The position numbers and the translations under genes were made by a program. This document shows, in pieces, positions 35,391 through 43,694 of a stretch of 64,000 nt of DNA. The notes below the pieces were generated by a model that made no database searches, had not been told where the DNA came from, and was given only the letters and a program-made list of their open reading frames with translations. Numbering within the stretch: position 1 is the first letter of the stretch; each line of letters begins with the position of its first letter. Source of the stretch: Prevotella melaninogenica (lineage in GTDB: Bacteria > Bacteroidota > Bacteroidia > Bacteroidales > Bacteroidaceae); contig NZ_CP072359.1 of the NCBI RefSeq assembly GCF_018128065.1, forward strand, positions 558,001 through 622,000, written 5' to 3'.

Positions 35391-36470
35391 ATGATACAAA
35401 AGAAGATAGCTGCATGCGTGCTTTTTAGCCTAATCCTTTTAGGTTTGAATAGTTGCACGCGTAATGAAATGCCCGTGAAGCAATCTACTTCCAAGACGAA
35501 GTTAGACCACTTGATTATCAAGGAGGTATTCTATGTTGGTCATTATTGGTATCGTGATGTACGTGCTTGGGGTATGAAGAATTTGAACCAGATGTACAAT
35601 GACGATCAGTATATCACCATCTTTAACCCTACGGACGAGGTGAAATATCTTGACGGATTGGCTTTGTGTGTCAATGCCATTGAACCAAGCAAAGCCATCC
35701 AGTTCGCACCGAAAGACGATTTTGTTAATCGTTATTATGGTGCATCAGGCATCTCTTACTTCCCCGGCAAGGGCAATGACTATCCTGTGAAACCGGGGCA
35801 AACCATCATCGTTGCAAAATATGCCATCGACCATAAGGCTAAGTTTGAGGCTGAATTGGAGGGCGAGGACCTGAGTATGTATGGTGGACTGAATGCCTTT
35901 TTGGACCTAAGTAAGGCTGATTTCGAGTGGACAAACAGTAACTATGATCCCGGACGGAAAAACAATCCTAACGTTCCAGACATGAATGCTATCCTGACAT
36001 CAACCGATGCCAGTGGCAATATTGGTCCTTCTTACGAGTTCTCTCATGTGTCTGAAAGTAATGGTATCGCACTGATAAAACTGCCTTGGACACCAGAGGA
36101 ATTTAAGAAGAACTATGCCGACACAAAGGATGGCAAAGGTTATCTGCATTACATCACCGTTACCAGCAGTGCCTTCGGCGACTTCTATGCCATCGAAGTA
36201 CCCTTTGAGTGCGTAATCGACTGCATTACCATCTGTCCTCGTCGTATGTTCCAAATGCGCCCAAGTAAGTTAGACAGAGGCTACAACGCTGTTACAGACG
36301 TCTCTTTCTCCAGCCTGAAACAAAGCGATTATCCCATCTCTTCTGGTCTTGCACTGATGAGAAAGTGGGACGGAAAGAAGTTCGTGGATGACAACAACAC
36401 AACTGCCGACTTTGAAGTAAAAGTCGCTTCGCTATCGAGAAAAGACGAAAAGGGGAACGCAATAAAGTAA
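35391..36470 (+). CDS. DUF4876 surface lipoprotein
   Basis: The 359 residues begin with a lipobox (LLGLNSC, Cys about 22). A DUF4876-type body contains IIKEVFYVGHYWYRD, DDQYITIFNPTDEVKYLDGL, VKPGQTIIVAKYAIDHK and DLSKADFEW. The first domain looks like a lamin-tail/beta-sandwich fold (ITIFNPTDE). It is the last gene of the TonB receptor operon, 132 bp after the frameshifted lipoprotein, and a heptamer stretch plus a strong terminator follow. DUF4876 proteins accompany TonB receptors in Bacteroidota; the ligand is unknown. Confidence 0.85.
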   Translation: MIQKKIAACVLFSLILLGLNSCTRNEMPVKQSTSKTKLDHLIIKEVFYVGHYWYRDVRAWGMKNLNQMYNDDQYITIFNPTDEVKYLDGLALCVNAIEPSKAIQFAPKDDFVNRYYGASGISYFPGKGNDYPVKPGQTIIVAKYAIDHKAKFEAELEGEDLSMYGGLNAFLDLSKADFEWTNSNYDPGRKNNPNVPDMNAILTSTDASGNIGPSYEFSHVSESNGIALIKLPWTPEEFKKNYADTKDGKGYLHYITVTSSAFGDFYAIEVPFECVIDCITICPRRMFQMRPSKLDRGYNAVTDVSFSSLKQSDYPISSGLALMRKWDGKKFVDDNNTTADFEVKVASLSRKDEKGNAIK

Positions 36471-36520
36471 AGGTAAAAAGTAAAAGGGTAAAATTGTAAA
36501 AAACAAAAAGGTAAAAGAAA
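36464..36520 (+). repeat. Degenerate heptamer-like array (TAAAAGG type) at the operon end
   Basis: Units like GTAAAGG, TAAAAAG, TAAAAGGG and AAAAAGG follow, beginning in the last codons of the DUF4876 gene. They are less regular (7-8 bp) than the other heptamer arrays. Confidence 0.5.
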
Positions 36521-36525
36521 AAAGT

Positions 36526-36575
36526 AATAAGGCTGTATTAAAATAGGAGTAACCCTATTTTGACACAGCCTTATT
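36526..36575. terminator. Two-tier hairpin terminator after the lipoprotein operon
   Basis: AATAAGGCTGT (36526-36536) pairs with ACAGCCTTATT (36565-36575) and AAAATAGG (36540-36547) with CCTATTTT (36554-36561). Confidence 0.8.
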
Positions 36576-36678
36576 CGTTGTATTGTGGAAGACAGAAAGT
36601 ACAAAAACACACAAACGATGTAATGTACAGGACTACGAATTACACGAATTGTACGAATGCCCTGCATACATGCAACAG

Positions 36679-36797
36679 GACAAGCAACTTGTCAACTAAG
36701 AATTCGTCAACCAACCAATAGGGGTATCTCGCATTTCACTCCTCTCTCCAATCGGAGAGGGGTTGGGGGTGAGACTTTCTCCCTTTGGGGGAGAGGC
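36679..36797 (+). repeat. Octamer stretch and R1 hairpin repeat copy f
   Basis: GACAAGCAACTTGTCAAC-type units lie at 36679-36712. R1 starts AACCAATAGGGGTATCTCGC at 36713, with the CTCTCC/GGAGAGG hairpin and GGTTGGGGGTGAG, plus a second half hairpin to 36797. It lies 26 bp from the sialidase stop, in sense with it. Confidence 0.85.
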
Positions 36798-36823
36798 TGG
36801 TTGACTGATGCTGGTTTCTGCTC

Positions 36824-39800
36824 TTACCTCACCACCTTCTTTCCATTTACGATATACACTCCACCCTTCTGCTGTGAGAGGTTAGAGATGCGCTGACCAT
36901 TGAGGTTATAGACCTCCTGTGTTGCTACCTTAGCAGGGGTAAGGGATTTGATACCGTTTGTATCTTCGGAGTAGTCAACAGGTTCGACAAACCACTGTGA
37001 GGCATCAGAGGTGATGGTCCATGCCACAATCTTACCGTTGTTATCAGCGTGGAGAGCAGGCTGAGCAGGACGTGTAGGGTTTAGACACTGCAAATAACTG
37101 AGTCCCTCAATCGTTGAAACAACATTATACTTTCCTGCTTCTTCCCGATTGGCAGTCACCGACACCGATGTATTCGTTATAGGCGTTACCTTTGCAAAGA
37201 CCTTATTCTTTGCGTTCTTTAGCGTCCAACTGTCCTCATCAGTACGACAGAACTGGAAGAGCAAGGCTGGATCAACAGTCGTCTCATTGACAGGTGCTGG
37301 TCTAAGAATATTACCATCAGATGACAACATCACATTGGTCTTAAACTTGTTCTTCAAACGATACCACTTACCATCCTCTATCTTCACACGCTCAACACCA
37401 TTGAAAAGCACGTCATAAGCATTCGCTAACTTCTCCTGCGCTGCATAGACAGCCACCGCATTAGGTGTTGCCTCAGCTGATGCAACAGCAGCCTCAGCAC
37501 CGTTCAGTGCTGTTTCTACAGCCGATAAGCTCTCTGCTTTGAGCATACCAACATACTTCCCATTAGCATCTTTATAGCTCTGCACACGTGTGCGAAGCGC
37601 CTCAGCCGCCTGCTTCACGTATGGTGTACGGTCGGCAGTGCGGTCAAGTTCATACATTCCGTTGGTCAAATCCTCCAAAGCAATCTGCTTGAACATAATG
37701 TTATAACCACCGATACCACCCGGTGCATCCTCCTCATAGATATAACCAATCTTGCCATTGTTGAGCAGTTCCATACCTGTATAGCAAGAACCCATCAAGC
37801 TCACCTGCATACCCTTCTGCCAATCAGCTGCCAATGCCTCTGCTGAAGCATAGCTGTTATAGTCTGTGAGTTCCTTAAAGTACACACCCACCTTCTCACG
37901 TGCCTTAGAGAGTGTGATACTCTGAAGGGCAACAAAGAGTTGCTTACCATCTGCCTTGCGACGTGCTGGAACAATGAGAATCTCACCATTCACGGCATTC
38001 ACGGCGTTATTCATAGCTGTGGCGTTGGTCTGGAATTCCCATTTTCCCTCGCCCTTAGCAATATCGGTATAGGTGAAAAGACTATATCCACGTGTGTTAG
38101 AACCGCGGTTACGCACACTTACCAACACACTACCGTCTGGCATTTCTTCCACCTTTGACTCGTCAGCTCCCGAACTTGGCAACTGCATATCACCACCAAG
38201 CAACTTCCATGTAGCACCGAAGTCGTCAGAATAAATCACAAAAGTAGCGTTCTGCTTTGTGTTGTTCGTAGGATAAGCGATATACAAACGGTTATAAGTT
38301 CCCTGCTTGATATAACGGCTCTGCATAATCTTTCCGCTGGTGAGGAATAGACCGTAAGTCTGTCCACCCACGCTGTTCTTTGTCAGATTATATATCTGAT
38401 AGGTCAGCGAATCCTTTGACCAAGTTTGTCCGCCATCGGTACTTAGCAATCGAACCACGTGCTGTGGCTCCTCATACTTACTTGCAAAGAAGCTTGTATG
38501 ACCACCCACACACATCACGAGGACATTCTGTGGATTGTTGCGATCAACAACGATTGAAGGATCGCCGAAGCTGTAAGTCCACTGCTTAGAACTATGATTT
38601 TGTGTCTGGTCGCCTGCTGCAATGGTTGTATAGTTCGCATCCCACGTTGCTCCGTGGTCGTTGCTGGTCTTCATCACGATGTCGTTATGACCATTACCCA
38701 TACCAATATCCGCACCCGTACGACGAAGGTCTACTGCTACGAAAAGCTTGCCATTGGTGTCCTGCCCCAATGCTGGAATACGATAGCCATAGCGCGACTT
38801 GGTGTTATCGAAGACAACAGCGGTCTGATACTTTGCGTTATCTGCAAGTTGTTGTTTCAATATTTCGACAGAAGCAGGTGCGATATTAACAGTGAGGTTC
38901 TGTACATGTGCAAAGTCGGTTAGGACTTGGAAAGGTACAGACTGGTGGGTCAAACCTGTCACAGAGAAGGTCTTCATCGTTACAGCATCTGCTGTCTCTG
39001 TCTTAGAAGTAGTGACATCCTTCACCGTTGTATTACCAGAACCGCCCTTGAACGTGAAGGAATAACCCGTAATGATATAACCCTTCTCCACAGAAAGCGT
39101 ATAGTTTTGGCTGTTCACACTGGCTATAACAACCGTCTTTGGACTTGTTGTATTGTTGAAACCGATATTATTCTTACCATCAGCATTTGCCAACGTAACG
39201 ACTGGATCAGTGTAGTTTGAAATCAGATAGGTATTCCACTTCTGTCCCATTGTCTTCTTGTCTTGCCGATAGAACGTAGCGTTGTCAGGGTAGAGAGTAC
39301 AAGGCTTGAGAACGGTCGAATAAGCTGGCTCGATAAGGACTGTTGAACCATTATCTTTACCACCCCTCCAAAAACATATCTGACCCGTCTGTCCGCTGAG
39401 ATTCAAAGCGTAACCATCAGCATTCTTTAGCTGCATATAGACAGGGTCAGTGTAGGGAGATGTAAGATTAGTTGAGGGTGAGAACCACCACTTAGCACAC
39501 TTCTGATTGTCTTCCAAAGTCTCCATAGTAGGCTCTACTGTATTCATTGCAGGGTCAGTAGCCACAAGTGCCTTCGACGTTCCGAGTGCCTTGTTGTACA
39601 CCCTATAACCCTCTGTCTCATTTCCTATGAAGCACCACAGCTGGTTATCGGGTTGTGCAGGCATCGTGCGGTCGGCTCGTCCTGCCATTACTGCCACCTC
39701 GCTAATCGTACCGTCAGCGGCTGCTGCAGCCAAGGTAGTGTTCTTAAACTTCAAGGTGTACCAGCGTGTTCCTTCTGCAAACTGACCACTAACGATGGTT

Positions 39801-40006
39801 GTTGCTACAAAAGGATGAAGGGAACTTTGAGCATTGAACATTGAGGTTTGAGCTTTTACCTTTGAGGTTTTACCCTTGACCTTTACTTTTGTCACAACAG
39901 GATGCTGTGCATTAGGACTACCAGCAATTGGCAACGATGATGTCTTTGAAGCCCACGAAATAGTTGTGAGGCTCCACAAAACAACTAAAATAGAACGTTT
40001 ATTCAT
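36824..40006 (-). CDS. Secreted exo-alpha-sialidase, GH33
   Basis: I start at the ATG at 40006 (1060 aa), which begins the signal peptide MNKRSILVVLWSLTTISWAS; the frame is open 23 codons further upstream. Residues about 45-65 are encoded by a 7-bp repeat array. An N-terminal accessory region (about 70-380) precedes the sialidase domain: YRIPALG (408, the FRIP motif with the first Arg), Asp boxes SNDHGATW (448), STDGGQTW and SDDFGATW, and VRNRGSNTRGYSL. A beta-trefoil-like domain and a T9SS-like tail (VYNLNGQRISNL, GGVYIVNGKKVVR) close it. It releases terminal sialic acid from host glycans. Confidence 0.95.
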   Translation of the reverse strand: MNKRSILVVLWSLTTISWASKTSSLPIAGSPNAQHPVVTKVKVKGKTSKVKAQTSMFNAQSSLHPFVATTIVSGQFAEGTRWYTLKFKNTTLAAAAADGTISEVAVMAGRADRTMPAQPDNQLWCFIGNETEGYRVYNKALGTSKALVATDPAMNTVEPTMETLEDNQKCAKWWFSPSTNLTSPYTDPVYMQLKNADGYALNLSGQTGQICFWRGGKDNGSTVLIEPAYSTVLKPCTLYPDNATFYRQDKKTMGQKWNTYLISNYTDPVVTLANADGKNNIGFNNTTSPKTVVIASVNSQNYTLSVEKGYIITGYSFTFKGGSGNTTVKDVTTSKTETADAVTMKTFSVTGLTHQSVPFQVLTDFAHVQNLTVNIAPASVEILKQQLADNAKYQTAVVFDNTKSRYGYRIPALGQDTNGKLFVAVDLRRTGADIGMGNGHNDIVMKTSNDHGATWDANYTTIAAGDQTQNHSSKQWTYSFGDPSIVVDRNNPQNVLVMCVGGHTSFFASKYEEPQHVVRLLSTDGGQTWSKDSLTYQIYNLTKNSVGGQTYGLFLTSGKIMQSRYIKQGTYNRLYIAYPTNNTKQNATFVIYSDDFGATWKLLGGDMQLPSSGADESKVEEMPDGSVLVSVRNRGSNTRGYSLFTYTDIAKGEGKWEFQTNATAMNNAVNAVNGEILIVPARRKADGKQLFVALQSITLSKAREKVGVYFKELTDYNSYASAEALAADWQKGMQVSLMGSCYTGMELLNNGKIGYIYEEDAPGGIGGYNIMFKQIALEDLTNGMYELDRTADRTPYVKQAAEALRTRVQSYKDANGKYVGMLKAESLSAVETALNGAEAAVASAEATPNAVAVYAAQEKLANAYDVLFNGVERVKIEDGKWYRLKNKFKTNVMLSSDGNILRPAPVNETTVDPALLFQFCRTDEDSWTLKNAKNKVFAKVTPITNTSVSVTANREEAGKYNVVSTIEGLSYLQCLNPTRPAQPALHADNNGKIVAWTITSDASQWFVEPVDYSEDTNGIKSLTPAKVATQEVYNLNGQRISNLSQQKGGVYIVNGKKVVR
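39822..39891 (+). repeat. Heptamer array inside the sialidase coding sequence
   Basis: Nine perfect 7-bp units occur in a row (GAACTTT, GAGCATT, GAACATT, GAGGTTT, GAGCTTT, TACCTTT, GAGGTTT, TACCCTT, GACCTTT), then ACTTTTG. Sixty-three bases are 21 codons in frame, encoding a basic linker just after the signal peptide. Confidence 0.9.
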
Positions 40007-40160
40007 AAGGTTTTTAATTATATTTTTGTTTAATGTCACTTTTAACATTTGCAGGAATAAACTCTTTCTCAGCATATTACAACCACCTGAAGTATGACAG
40101 CAGTGACAGCAACTTCAAAAACAAGTCGGTTAGAGCCTATCCCTGCAAGAACCAATTTAG

Positions 40161-40397
40161 CTAAAACACTTTATCCAAGAACTCTCCCATTGTGCCATCT
40201 TTAGCAACTGGCAGACTATCAGCTTGACGCAAATGATGGTCAGCCTCTGCGATATGAATGTCTTCGCCGAAACCAAGGATATAACGTAATGCGATACGAT
40301 AGATACACTCCGTTGGAGCCAATCCATACACTTAATGCTTAAAGATGTGGCGGATACGTTCCTCTGAGTTAGGATAAGCTTGCTTCAACCTCTCGCT
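40161..40397 (-). pseudogene. Pseudogene fragment, possibly of a DNA methyltransferase
   Basis: The minus strand reads ERLKQAYPNSEERIRHIFKH, then a TAA, then in the same frame VYGLAPTECIYRIALRYILG, then ...HHLRQADSLPVAKDGTMGEF and a TAG at 40161. The TAA stands where a CAA (Gln) would fit the sense, so a C-to-T nonsense change is likely. The YGLAPTE..YRIALRYILGFG pattern reminds me of C-terminal parts of large N6-adenine methyltransferases, but this is uncertain. No start codon or catalytic motif remains, and IS elements abut it. The stretch 40007-40160 holds nothing else. Confidence 0.5.
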
Positions 40398-40537
40398 ATT
40401 ATTTCTTCTAACATATATTTCCACTTAACCTATTACCAACTATTCAAATATATAAAACGGAATCAACTACAGCGTAAGCATCCAAAATTAGCCGTCTTTT
40501 GTGGATACCGCATTGTTGCTACCTTTGCACAAAAAAG

Positions 40538-40882
40538 ATGTTTGCACTGAATGAAACAAATGTTTATCGGGTTTGTTGTTCTCCTGTGGATATGCGCCAG
40601 GGGATGCTTCGATTATGTCAATTCGTCCGTGGTAACGATTTTAATCCATCTGATGGTTGTGTCTATGTGTTTTATAATCGTTCTCGCAATCGTATCAAGC
40701 TGCTTCATTGGGGACGATGTGGTTTTGTCGTATACCACAAGCAGATGGCACAGGGTTGTTTAAGTGGTAAAATCATGCAGCAAACCAAGGGATTTTATGA
40801 ACTTCGATGGGATGAATTGGTCCTTTATATAGAAGGTATAAATCCTCATTGTTATCGAAGGAAACGTTACAATAAACCTTAG
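40538..40882 (+). CDS. tnpB: IS66 Orf2-like accessory protein TnpB
   Basis: The ATG at 40538 gives 114 residues matching the IS66 Orf2 family: NVYRVCCSPVDMRQGMLRLC, then VYVFYNRSRNRIKLLHW, and QTKGFYELRWDELVLYIEG. A promoter-like TACCTTTG (40520-40527) precedes it. TnpB is needed for transposition with TnpC, which is truncated here, so the copy is inactive on its own. Confidence 0.9.
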   Translation: MFALNETNVYRVCCSPVDMRQGMLRLCQFVRGNDFNPSDGCVYVFYNRSRNRIKLLHWGRCGFVVYHKQMAQGCLSGKIMQQTKGFYELRWDELVLYIEGINPHCYRRKRYNKP

Positions 40883-40945
40883 AAATATCTTGCAAAATCC
40901 ATATATTTTTCGTACCTTTGTATCATATAAATAACTGGTTTTCTG

Positions 40946-41080
40946 ATGAATACATCCAACAATAAGACTGCGTCTAACTATCATTTTTTAACTCGAGAAG
41001 ATGTTATAAATCTTCTTGAGCAGAAAGACATGGAGCTTAACCCAAGTTTAACCCCCACTTTCGCCTATTTCTTGCAGTGA
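40946..41080 (+). pseudogene. Truncated IS66 transposase (tnpC) start
   Basis: The ATG at 40946 opens 44 codons, beginning MNTSNNKTASNYHFLTREDV and continuing INLLEQKDMEL, as in the N-terminal leader of IS66 transposases. After about residue 30 the likeness stops and a TGA ends the frame at 41080. All catalytic parts are missing. Confidence 0.65.
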
Positions 41081-41243
41081 CCGTACTTTCCTCGTTTTTC
41101 TTATGGGCTCTGTGTCCTACAAATTTTATTCTAAAGTTTCCCACCCTCAAAAAGTTGGCTTAAAATAACAGTTTCTCAATAATTATTGGTAACTTTTTGG
41201 TGCTTTATTACATTGATTATCAATAAATTAAAGAGTAACTGTT

Positions 41244-42701
41244 ATGGATGCAAAATTAGACAATTTCAGTGAGATATCCAAGCTTTTAAGTGTTAAAAGT
41301 AAGATGAGTAGCGATATTCTCTCACTTTTCTCAAAATTTGGTCTTGGACGTCTACTCTGTAGGCTTTCTTTGGAGAAACACGATGGTATCTCCGCTGTTC
41401 AACTGATTCTTTCCCTTTGTCTTTTCCGTATTAATGGTGAGACGATACACTCCATATACAAGAAGAATTTCTACCATCTTCTCACCACTGGAAAGAACTG
41501 CTATTATCGTATGATGGTCAGGCAGACAATGAATTGGCATCGTTTGCTTAGCTATACTGTTCTTCGTTTTGAATGCATTCTCCGGAAGAATGGCATTCAG
41601 ACAGAGAGCGAGAACTCCTGTGTTATATTTGACGATACAACCTTGGAAAAGACTGGTAGGAAGCTTGAGCATATTACCAAGGTTTTCGACCATGTGCGAA
41701 TGAACTATGTTCTGGGCTACAAGCTTCTTTTGTGCCTGTTCTTCGATGGTAAGTCCTCTCTGCCGTTCGACTTCTCCATCCATGAGGAACTAGGAAAGAA
41801 AGGGGACGGCGGACTTGGCAAGAGGGCACTCCGCAGTAGATTCTCCAAGAGACGCATGAAAGAGAGCCCAGCGTATGAGCGGAATCAAGAGTGCGGTATG
41901 AGCAAGAGGGACTCAGCCATAAGGATGCTCCAGCGCATGTGGAAGAGTGGTATTCATCCCTATTATGCCTTGGCGGATAGTTGGTTTGCCTGCGAGAAGT
42001 TCATTGAGGAAATCAGGAGAGTAGGCAACGGAGCTATACACTACATCGGTCTTGCAAAGATGGGAAAGACAAAGTACTTTGTGGAGAATAAGCGACACAA
42101 TGCCGCTGAGCTCGTAGCAATGTATGCAAGACGTACCAAATGCTGCCGGAAGTACAAGTGTCAGTACATTGAGTTGAGGGGCTGTCTGGGGAATATACCA
42201 GTCAGGATATACCTGATTAGATATGGACGTCGACAGACTTGGAATATCATGCTTAGTACGGATCTATCGATGAGCTTTGTGCGTGCCTTCGAGTTATACC
42301 AGATACGATGGAACATTGAAGTGGTCAACAAGGAGACAAAGGGACATCTCGGACTCGGCTCATACATGGGGAGAGACTTTGATGGTCAGATTGCTGATGC
42401 AACGCTCTGCTACATTACATATATCGTGATGTCGTTAGAAAAACGGATGTCAGAGTATGAGACCATGGGTGAATTGTTTGCTGACATGGAAGAAGATGTC
42501 ATGGCACTTACGTTATGGCATCGTGTGCTGAAGTGCATAGAGAGGTTGCTTGCTACTCTTTGTGACGTTCTTGGGTTCTCTGTTAGTGAGATAGGGCAGT
42601 TAATAGTCACCGACTCAGAAATGCGGAACAACTTTGAGATTATGGTCAAAGCATTGGAAGACAGGCAACAAGAAAAGCTCACAACCGTAAACATATTTTA
42701 G
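41244..42701 (+). CDS. IS4-family DDE transposase
   Basis: The 485-residue protein carries the DDE/RNase H-fold landmarks of Bacteroidota IS4-type transposases: first Asp in SCVIFDDTTLEKTG, second in YYALADSWFACEKF, and the C-terminal YQIRWNIEVVNKETKGHLGL with the Y-(2)-R-(3)-E-(6)-K signature. It is full length between the terminal inverted repeats and shows no frameshift, so the element may still be mobile. It starts at an ATG at 41244, about 110 bp inside the left end. Confidence 0.93.
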   Translation: MDAKLDNFSEISKLLSVKSKMSSDILSLFSKFGLGRLLCRLSLEKHDGISAVQLILSLCLFRINGETIHSIYKKNFYHLLTTGKNCYYRMMVRQTMNWHRLLSYTVLRFECILRKNGIQTESENSCVIFDDTTLEKTGRKLEHITKVFDHVRMNYVLGYKLLLCLFFDGKSSLPFDFSIHEELGKKGDGGLGKRALRSRFSKRRMKESPAYERNQECGMSKRDSAIRMLQRMWKSGIHPYYALADSWFACEKFIEEIRRVGNGAIHYIGLAKMGKTKYFVENKRHNAAELVAMYARRTKCCRKYKCQYIELRGCLGNIPVRIYLIRYGRRQTWNIMLSTDLSMSFVRAFELYQIRWNIEVVNKETKGHLGLGSYMGRDFDGQIADATLCYITYIVMSLEKRMSEYETMGELFADMEEDVMALTLWHRVLKCIERLLATLCDVLGFSVSEIGQLIVTDSEMRNNFEIMVKALEDRQQEKLTTVNIF

Positions 42702-42721
42702 ACAAGTGTTAACGACTCACG

Positions 42722-42763
42722 TTCATGGGTATTCGCAAAGCAGTTTGGTTGAAATACCCATGA
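42722..42763 (+). terminator. Hairpin after the transposase gene
   Basis: TTCATGGGTATT (42722-42733) pairs with AATACCCATGAA (42752-42763), inside the IS right end. It may terminate transposase mRNA or block read-through into the IS. Confidence 0.6.
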
Positions 42764-42786
42764 AACAGAGGGGTAGGAAACTTTAG

Positions 42787-43460
42787 TTATAAATAAATAT
42801 AATTTTAAAGGATGAAATATAATTATTATAGACTTAAATAAAAAAGAATGAGTCTTCAGCAATTTGGAGTGATACTCTTTGAGATTAAAAACTTCGAAGA
42901 AACGTCACACAGAGAAATGGAGAACACAGAGGCACCGTTGGTGCGTGAAGCAACAGAGGATATTTGCAAGTTTTATTAATCCTTTGGTGTATTTCATTCT
43001 AAAACAATGGTTTGCAAGGTTTATTATCAAAGCTATCAGCAATACGGACACTACGCCTCTGTCACTTTTTGTGCCTTCGGCACCTCCGTGTTCTCTCCCT
43101 CTCTGTGTGCCTTTTATATGTAGTAGGCTTACTTTACCACTCCATATTTCGGAAGAATCAAAAGAATTACCCAATAGAAAACCATGTTCTTCAATTAAAT
43201 GCAGGGCTCACTTTGTTTCGCTTTAACGAGAAAGGTAAAGTTATTTCCAAAAATAGTCAAGATTGTCAACTGTCTTTTTTATCCTCCTACACAGTAAACC
43301 TTTTCATCTTAATACTTCGAAAAAATCGCAGATAAGACATTGAATAATTATTACACAAATTTGAATTAAACTCCTAAAATAAAGGGTAAAAATACGTGTA
43401 AGAAAACAAAAATACAACTACCTATAAATCAACCAATTATAAAGTCGTGTGAGAACAGGG
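42787..43460. other. Intergenic region with a large inverted repeat
   Basis: No gene is supported; open frames here are short and low-complexity. About 42904-42960 (CACACAGAGAAATGGAGAAC, ACAGAGGCACC) and 43048-43113 (GGCACCTCCGTGTTCTCTCC, CTCTCTGTGTG) are inverted copies of an ACAGAGG-type 8-bp-unit repeat that could fold into one large stem-loop. Confidence 0.6.
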
Positions 43461-43557
43461 GCTTAATAGGTCTTCAAAAGGGCGTTAGTAAGGGCGCAAA
43501 AGGGCATCTTTTAGAAGCGAAAAGAGCATGAATTGAAAGCCAATTCATGCTCTTTTA
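43461..43557 (-). repeat. 22-bp-unit element (family R2), copy 4, with covarying hairpin
   Basis: Read on the minus strand, the hairpin stem is AAAAGAGCATGAATTG / CAATTCATGCTCTTTT (43520-43556) with the same GCTTT loop as copy 2. It differs from copy 2 at three base pairs, each changed on both sides. GCTCTTTT, GCCCTTTT, GCCCTTTT and GCCC then follow at 22, 22 and 21 bp. It lies 138 bp downstream of the permease stop. Confidence 0.9.
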
Positions 43558-43694
43558 TTTTTAAGACTTGATTTTTATTTACAATATGGAGGTAGTGAAA
43601 GGGGAAAAGCAGAATATTATATTAGGCAAAGAAGCAAGTGTAAACGCTGTTGTCTTAACTCCTCTAACTCCCTTTCTCTCCTTAACTCCTCCTC

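Larger units (their letters stand above)
40474..41130 (+). mobile_element. Truncated IS66-family element
   Basis: The left end GTAAGCATCC at 40474 fits the IS66 terminus. It carries a tnpB gene and only the first codons of tnpC, and then the IS4-family element begins at 41131. No right half of the IS66 element is found beyond that element. Confidence 0.75.
41131..42786 (+). mobile_element. IS4-family insertion sequence, apparently intact
   Basis: Terminal inverted repeats are CTAAAGTTTCCCACCCTC at 41131-41148 and, reversed, CTAAAGTTTCCTACCCCTC at the right end (42786). Immediate flanks are TTATT on the left and TTATA on the right, at most a weak target duplication. The element is 1656 bp with one transposase gene. 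Confidence 0.85.

Noticed and set aside
36824-40075. Sialidase start at 40075
   Set aside because: The 23 added residues lie before a good signal peptide that begins at the ATG at 40006.
41126-42791. Exact target-site duplication of the IS4-family element
   Set aside because: Flanks TTATT and TTATA agree at only four of five bases, which is too weak to call.
42879-43335. Open frames of 107-115 codons between the IS element and the permease
   Set aside because: They run through short-unit inverted repeats, lack a promoter or family resemblance, and overlap each other on both strands.
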